Made by a program: the position numbers and the translations under genes
From: Nymphaea colorata
Lineage: Eukaryota > Streptophyta > Magnoliopsida > Nymphaeales > Nymphaeaceae
NCBI RefSeq assembly: GCF_008831285.2
Contig: NC_045142.1
Coordinates: forward strand, 25,991,876-26,055,875
Length of the DNA stretch: 64,000 nt
Reading direction: 5' to 3'
Shown here: in pieces, positions 58,866 through 64,000 of the stretch
How positions within the stretch are numbered: position 1 is the first letter of the stretch
Layout: each line of letters opens with the position of its first letter
The notes under the pieces: model-generated
The model's database searches: none
What the model was told of the DNA's origin: nothing
Seen by the model: the letters and a program-made list of their open reading frames with translations, nothing else

Positions 58866-60929
58866 TTATCTTCTGTCTGTCTTCCCAATTGAACGCTTTC
58901 CAGAGAACAAATGTTTGGGCTTCAAGTTCGGAATAACCCTGTCGGCCTCTCCACGTCGGGCAGCCTTATTTCTCTTCTTGGCAGAGTTCTTCGCAAGAGC
59001 GAGGGCCTTCTGCTTCTGGGCAGAATCCTTGAAGCCTTCCCCAGGGACAATTTCACCAAAAGGAGGTCTTGACCTGGATCTTGATCTATCTCGCAAACGC
59101 AACTTCTTGTTAGGTTGGTCGTCATCCACATCCATGGCATCAGCTCCACCATCGCCACCTGGCGCACCGGACCTCTCCCTCTTTCTTCCTCTCCTAGTCA
59201 CAGACCTGCTCCTTGCCCTGTTAACGGCAGCACTAGGGTCCATACCTAATTTAGATAACTCCCTACCCATTCTCCCAGCAGTGAATTTCCGATCCTTGTC
59301 AAATTTCCTCGGCACAATTGGCTTGCTTTCAGCCGTGCTCTTCTTCATCCGATGCTCCCGAATGAGCAAGCTTTTCTTCTTTCGGATCTCTGCCAACACC
59401 TTCTGTTCTTCCTCTGTCAATTCTGCTCCCTCCATCTCCTCGTCCTCGTCGCCCTCTTCTGCCTGAAGACTAAGGCCCTCCTCCCTCTCCAATTCCTCAA
59501 GCCGTGCCAATATATCAGAATCTACGAAATCGTAGACATTGTGTCCATCTAAGATCTCCGGCATTATATCCTCCTTCCATTCGTCGTCCGCAAGAATGTA
59601 ATGCTTCTTCAGATTGGCAGAATAGACACCTGCTCCGCCATTCTCGTTCTCAATATCCTTCTCAAGCTTCCTTCCCTCGGGCTTCACCTTAGCTGCCTCC
59701 TCCCCATCGCCAGTAGCAGCAGCAGCAGCAGCAGCTTCCCCTGCCCTCGCCTCAAGTATGCCCTGAGGAATGCACGGAGGCCGCTCCTTGTTGTCCCTGG
59801 GCTTCGGTATCGCGACGTGGAACCGGTTCAGGCACTCGTTCAGTTTCTTGGACTTCATTTTTACCTCCACCCTCTGGTTCAGCAGCCTCTCACAGGCGGT
59901 GTTCTTCACGTCTACGACCCCGATGTCCGTCAGCGTGCTCATGGTCAGAAGCACCTTGTCCTCCTCCCCACCTCCTCCCGCAGTGGCAGCCGTCTTGGCT
60001 GCCTCCTCCTTCATCTCCATCACCAGGAGGCGATCCTCCTCCGGGAGAGACTCCAGGGGCTGAAGGTCGATCTTGTTGCAGACGATGATGAGGGCCTTGT
60101 TGGCGAAGAGGGATTTGATGCTGTGGAAAAGGGAGGCTTGCTGCTTGACGGTATACCCACAAGAGCCGGAGACATCGAGGAAGAAGAGGATGGCAGCACG
60201 GAGGTGGGCGAGGGCGGTGATGCTGCACATTTCAATGATATTCCTGTCCTCGAACGGCCGGTCGAGGATGCCGGGGGTGTCGATTACTTGGTAGCGGAGG
60301 TACTTGTAGTCGGTGTGGCCGACGAAGAGGGACTTGGTGGTGAAGGCGTAGGGTTGGACGTCGACGTCGGCGCGAGTGATCTTGTTGATGAAGGATGATT
60401 TTCCGACGTTGGGGAAGCCGCATATGAGGATGGTGCGGGTATTGGGGTCGATGGAGGGGAGACGGGACATGTGCTGGCGGACCTGCTCGAGGTAGGCGAG
60501 GGATGGACCTATGCGCTTGACGATGGTGCACATCCGACCGAGTGCAGCGACCTTCAAGGACTTGCAGCGGTACAGGGAGTCGCCGAACTTGAGCAGGCGG
60601 ACGTAATCCTTGGCGACACGGCCGATGAGGGATCGAGCGGTGTTCACCTGAGCAAGGGCGAGCTTGTAGTGGTCCTTGTTGTAGAGCACGTGAAGGAGGT
60701 CGGAGTAGAAGGGGTGGATGTCGTCGAGGCGGGGGAAGTCGTCGATGATGGTGGAGAGCTTGTCGTGGAAGGTAGTCTGCGTGAACTTTACCTTCCGCAT
60801 GTAGAACTGCCGGAGGCGGGAAATAGCGTAGCCCTTGTGCACCACCGTAGGTGTCTGCCGTTGAGTCCGCGACAGCACAATGTCCACCAGATCCTTTCCC
60901 GACGACACGACCGTCATCTTCTTCATCAT
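58866..60929 (-). CDS. NOG1: Nucleolar GTP-binding protein 1
   Basis: NOG1 is an essential GTPase of the nucleolus that acts in assembly of the 60S ribosomal subunit. The 687-residue product covers the full family length (plant and fungal members are about 650-690). The N-terminal helical domain (1-165) includes the conserved FYMRKVKFTQ and DDIHPFYSDLLHVLY. The GTPase domain has G1 GFPNVGKS at 171-178, a G2 Thr near 197-198, G3 DTPG at 217-220, G4 NKID at 285-288 and STL near 331. The C-terminal part is charged (acidic 500-520, Arg-rich RSRSRS stretches near 630) and ends SIGKTDRR. An Ala run (about 403-408) and EEDK loop are lineage-specific. The coding sequence has no intron. The start could be Met1, Met2 or Met5 with little effect. 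It is divergent from the sucrose synthase gene. Confidence 0.97.
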   Translation of the reverse strand: MMKKMTVVSSGKDLVDIVLSRTQRQTPTVVHKGYAISRLRQFYMRKVKFTQTTFHDKLSTIIDDFPRLDDIHPFYSDLLHVLYNKDHYKLALAQVNTARSLIGRVAKDYVRLLKFGDSLYRCKSLKVAALGRMCTIVKRIGPSLAYLEQVRQHMSRLPSIDPNTRTILICGFPNVGKSSFINKITRADVDVQPYAFTTKSLFVGHTDYKYLRYQVIDTPGILDRPFEDRNIIEMCSITALAHLRAAILFFLDVSGSCGYTVKQQASLFHSIKSLFANKALIIVCNKIDLQPLESLPEEDRLLVMEMKEEAAKTAATAGGGGEEDKVLLTMSTLTDIGVVDVKNTACERLLNQRVEVKMKSKKLNECLNRFHVAIPKPRDNKERPPCIPQGILEARAGEAAAAAAATGDGEEAAKVKPEGRKLEKDIENENGGAGVYSANLKKHYILADDEWKEDIMPEILDGHNVYDFVDSDILARLEELEREEGLSLQAEEGDEDEEMEGAELTEEEQKVLAEIRKKKSLLIREHRMKKSTAESKPIVPRKFDKDRKFTAGRMGRELSKLGMDPSAAVNRARSRSVTRRGRKRERSGAPGGDGGADAMDVDDDQPNKKLRLRDRSRSRSRPPFGEIVPGEGFKDSAQKQKALALAKNSAKKRNKAARRGEADRVIPNLKPKHLFSGKRSIGKTDRR

Positions 60930-61065
60930 TTTTCTCCCCCTTCTTCTCCAACCACCGGCGGACGGCAGACCCTACCGAGAGAGAGGAAGAAAGAGTCTCC
61001 ACGCTGCGTCAGGACGAAGAGGGCTGCGACTGCGTGTGAGGAATTCGCGGCAGCAGCGGTTGCTT

Positions 61066-61138
61066 GAGGACGAAGAGGGCTGCCGACCTGCGGCTGCGTG
61101 AGGACGAGGACGAAGAGGGCTGCCGACCTGCGGCTGCG
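61066..61138. repeat. Direct repeat, 33-base units 40 bases apart
   Basis: The two units (61066-61098 and 61106-61138) appear identical. A weaker third version of the first part lies at about 61010-61030. The repeat is in the probable NOG1 leader. Confidence 0.85.
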
Positions 61139-61368
61139 GGCGAGGGGCGTGAGGACGAAGTGGCTGCGGTGGCTGAGAGAGGAACTGAGAGAGGAAGAAG
61201 AGGCGAAGAGCGTGCCCTAACTAAAAAATTTATTTTTTGGAAATATGTTTAGACGTTTTCAGTGGAAATATTATTCCGAAAAAATTTTTCCGAATCGACT
61301 CAACGGTCGAAATTTTTTTCATGTAATGTACATATTCATATTTGTTATGTACACAAAGCGACAATAGC

Positions 61369-61376
61369 TATAAAAG
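61369..61376 (+). promoter_or_regulatory. TATA box of sucrose synthase
   Basis: TATAAAAG on the plus strand, 118 bases before the ATG at 61487. This predicts a leader of roughly 85-90 bases. Confidence 0.65.
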
Positions 61377-61486
61377 TAGCATTTATTGGTCGGATCATTT
61401 TTACGACTTCGCAAGGTGCAACGTGGATTTAGCTCCAGCGTCTTCCAATCTGCGTCCCTTCGCAGAGAGAGAGAGCAGAGAACGCC

Positions 61487-64000
61487 ATGGAGAATCCAGG
61501 GCTGAAGAGAATGGTCAGCATGAGAGAGCAGATCAAGGTCTCTCTCTATTCTCACCGGAACGATCTCGCTTACCTCCTTTCCAGGTTTCTTCTTTTTCTT
61601 TTCCGTTTGGTGTACGTCGCGGTGATTTTATCGGTCGACTTGTTCTGTTAAGATTGTCCTTAAACGATTCATGTTTCCGCTTTAGTTGTCTTGATCGTTG
61701 GAGTTTCTGCTTCAAGCAAGCTTGGCGGGATTTGTACGAACTTTGTTCGAGAGAAGGTGATCCTATAAGATGGCAGATATGCTGCTTCTGGTACTGTATG
61801 AATTGTAGTTGCTTCTGCGAGATTTTGAGAAAGATGATGGCATCGTGTTGCCATCGAGGGCGAGCAATTGAGGTGTTGGCTTCTATCGCTAGGATCGATT
61901 CCGAGAGAAGAGTTTGGAAGAAGAGCTTGCTGAGGATGATAAGAGACTTGATCGTTGGAAGCAGGATAGGAGGAAGGAAATAAACATCCAGGGAAACAGG
62001 GGACTTGCTTAATTTATGCATTAAAACTGCTGCTCTGGATTTGGCTCGCGAGTGAATTGGAGTTGAGCGATGTTGGGTTGCTCTTTGTAAGAAAACTACG
62101 ACTGGAAAAATGGGGTTTTAGGAGTGTCGTCTTCAGGTTAGTGAAGTTTTACTTGCTAGGGTTGGTGCTTTGATGAAGATCATGGAGGTTACCTTTTTCA
62201 TTTTTATAATCTTTTGAAGAACAGAGTATGAATCATTGCCCAAGAATAACAACGTGTGAGATGGTCTAAAAGGGTATGTAGATCAAAGTAAGGGTATTCT
62301 ACAACCGCATCATCTGGTTGATGAGCTTGAAAGCATAATTCCTATTGATGATGGGCTAAAAAGCCTTAGTGATGGATCTTTCAAGGATGTCTTGAGTTGC
62401 ACGCAGGTGGATATAATCTCTCTCCCCCCCCCCCCCCCTCACACCTCAAAGTGATGTCCTCGTTTTTTTACTTCTTGAACATGCAAATGCGGAAGTTTCC
62501 AATGTGCTTTCCAATCTCTAAAAATAATCTGGGTTGATGTACGGGAGTTGCTGTTAGTACTGAATTTGATATGTTGCAGGAATCTATAGTTTTACCTCCA
62601 TATGTTGCGATGGCCATCCGACCAAGGCCTGGAGTTTGGGAATTTGTACTTTTTAACTTTCATGAGCTTAATGTGGAACAATTGAATATAGCGGAGTATT
62701 TGAAGTTCAAAGAACGCCTTGAGGATGAAAGGTCTGCGTTTTTCAAACCTTGAGGATCTTTGACGGTTGGCCTAAACCTTCTGTCTATGGCAGATCTATT
62801 CTCTTTTTTTCATCTTTAATGTTTCCAATAAACTATAACTTGATGTTGATGAACTTAAATTTTAGTCTTCATTTTGTGCAGCTTTGAAGACAATTACGTG
62901 CTGGAGTTGGACTTTGGACCATTTAATAGTTCATTTCCTCGTCCAAGCCAGCCATCATGGATTGGAAATGGCGTACAATTTCTTAACCGTCATCTTTCAT
63001 CAAGAATGTTTCATGATTCCACTTCCATGGAGCCTTTGTTCGATTTCCTTCAAGCACACAAGTATAAAGGACATGTAAATTGTCTTCTCCTTTTGATGCT
63101 TAAATAATGACATGTATGTCATTTTCCTTAATGTTTTCAGATTGTATGATTTATGTCAAAATCTTCTGAAGCCTACATTTTCCTTTGAGGCATTGATGGT
63201 GAATAAGCTGTATTGCTTACAAGAAGTCATATCTTTATGTATTGATATCACATTTTTTATCCTAGTTCTAAATAGGGGCGCACTAGTTTATGTTGGTGAT
63301 CTTATTCTTTTAGTGAATGGCACAGAGGTTCCAGGTGTAGATTAACCTATTCATGATGGACAGTTCAAGTCTTAGGATGTTTCTTCTTCTTTGTTGGTCT
63401 CCACCTTGATATAGTAATCCATCCATTTTACTTCTCAGTCTGTAATTTGTAGATTTGAGAAATAGAACAGGCTAAGGCTGTGTTCAAATATAGTCTGGAA
63501 GGAGTTATCTATAAAACCACATTTAGATATAGTGAATCCAGGTTAACTCGACAGTCTTCACGTGCTGTGTTTATAAGCTAGACATTTTCTATGCCCAATT
63601 AATTTTTAATGCATCAGCGTGCATGATATTTCAGCATGCTCCTGCGTAAATACTACTTTGCAACTTTTCTAATGTTTTTCTGTCACAAATCAGGATTGCA
63701 TCCCTCTCTCTCTCTCTCTCTCTTCTCTTTGGTTTGGTGGTTTTTGTTTTTCTGATTGAATTGATCAGAGCATTATAGTCCTTCCAACTTCCTGTTGGAA
63801 ATGATTATTTTTTGCAATGTTGATGAAAGCTCTCTCTCTCTCTCTCTCTCCCTCTTTCTCTGACTCTCAGTTTGTTAGTACCTTTGCTTAAAAGACAATG
63901 TCATAAACAGGTGATGGTTTACTGTGATAAATTTTGAAGGTGCTGTTGGTAACGGACAGAATAAAGACCTTGGCCAGTCTTCAGTCAGCCCTCTCGAAGG
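61487..64000 (+). CDS. SUS: Sucrose synthase, 5' part (exons 1-5, cut by window end)
   Basis: Sucrose synthase reversibly converts sucrose and UDP to UDP-glucose and fructose. Exon 1 (61487-61584) encodes [15 protein letters not shown]…HRND; Ser11 in R-M-V-S matches the N-terminal phosphorylation site of the family. Exon 2 (about 62273-62406) gives [20 protein letters not shown]. Exon 3 (62580-62731) gives [18 protein letters not shown]. Exon 4 (62882-63074) gives [12 protein letters not shown]…[13 protein letters not shown]. Exon 5 starts at 63940 ([15 protein letters not shown]) and runs off the window. Exon layout and sequence resemble the SUS2/SUS3-type plant isoforms. Exons 2-5 join in frame with GT-AG ends. 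Exon 1 to exon 2 does not: the obvious AG|GT donor and the AG at 62271-62272 leave one base too many. The catalytic glycosyltransferase domain is beyond the window. A 15-base C run (62424-62438) lies in intron 2. Confidence 0.9.

Larger units (their letters stand above)
60930..61486. promoter_or_regulatory. Shared divergent promoter region, NOG1 and sucrose synthase
   Basis: About 560 bases separate the two start codons. The NOG1 side (60930-61210) is GC-rich and includes a 33-base repeat (61066-61098 and 61106-61138, gaggacgaagagggctgccg…, period 40), which is probably the NOG1 5' untranslated region. The sucrose synthase side is AT-rich with a clear TATA box. Whether expression is coordinated cannot be told from sequence. 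Confidence 0.6.

Noticed and set aside
58915-59466. Plus-strand open frames overlapping NOG1 (for example 183 and 265 codons)
   Set aside because: They are shadows of the long NOG1 coding sequence on the opposite strand.

Overview
The window is nuclear DNA from a flowering plant; I cannot name the species. It has split genes with GT-AG introns, AT-rich spacers with many (TA)n and (CT)n microsatellites, cell-wall and sucrose-metabolism genes, and decayed SINE-, hAT- and LTR-type repeats.

Positions 6,500-46,800 hold a head-to-tail array of seven pectin methylesterase (pectinesterase) genes, all on the minus strand; I call them copies A to G from left to right. Each has two exons and encodes a secreted pre-pro-protein: signal peptide, pectinesterase-inhibitor-like pro-domain, RKLL processing site and pectinesterase catalytic domain. 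Copies B-G have the same exon lengths (979 + 671 bp, 549 aa) and a 112-125 bp intron. Copy A is a chimera: its exon 1 is array-like (341 bp match copy E without a mismatch) but its exon 2 is clearly divergent and its intron is 918 bp. Leader type, 3' flank type and internal markers do not travel together between copies, which is the pattern left by repeated unequal exchange and gene conversion. The spacers are themselves repeated blocks (called S, V, X and T below). At about 36.7-36.9 kb a PME 3' end is joined directly to far-upstream spacer, the scar of a deleted eighth copy.

Several insertions interrupt the spacers: a minus-strand SINE at 35.5 kb whose empty site is preserved in paralogous spacers; hAT-like GC-rich elements at 29.2-29.5 and 37.9-38.9 kb, the second carrying a broken histone H3 copy; and a fossil Copia-type LTR fragment near 50 kb.

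To the right of the array (50.6-58.8 kb) the only gene I support is a 100-codon gene of unknown function at 52.8 kb. At 58.9-60.9 kb is an intact, intronless coding sequence for the nucleolar GTPase NOG1 (minus strand), with a near-consensus splice donor just after its stop. Head to head with it, across about 560 bp, lies the 5' part of a sucrose synthase gene (plus strand, exons 1-5, cut by the window end). Its exon 1 and exon 2 do not join in frame at the obvious splice sites.

The array makes enzymes that demethylate wall pectin and sucrose synthase feeds UDP-glucose to wall synthesis, but nothing in the sequence shows that these neighbours are coordinated.
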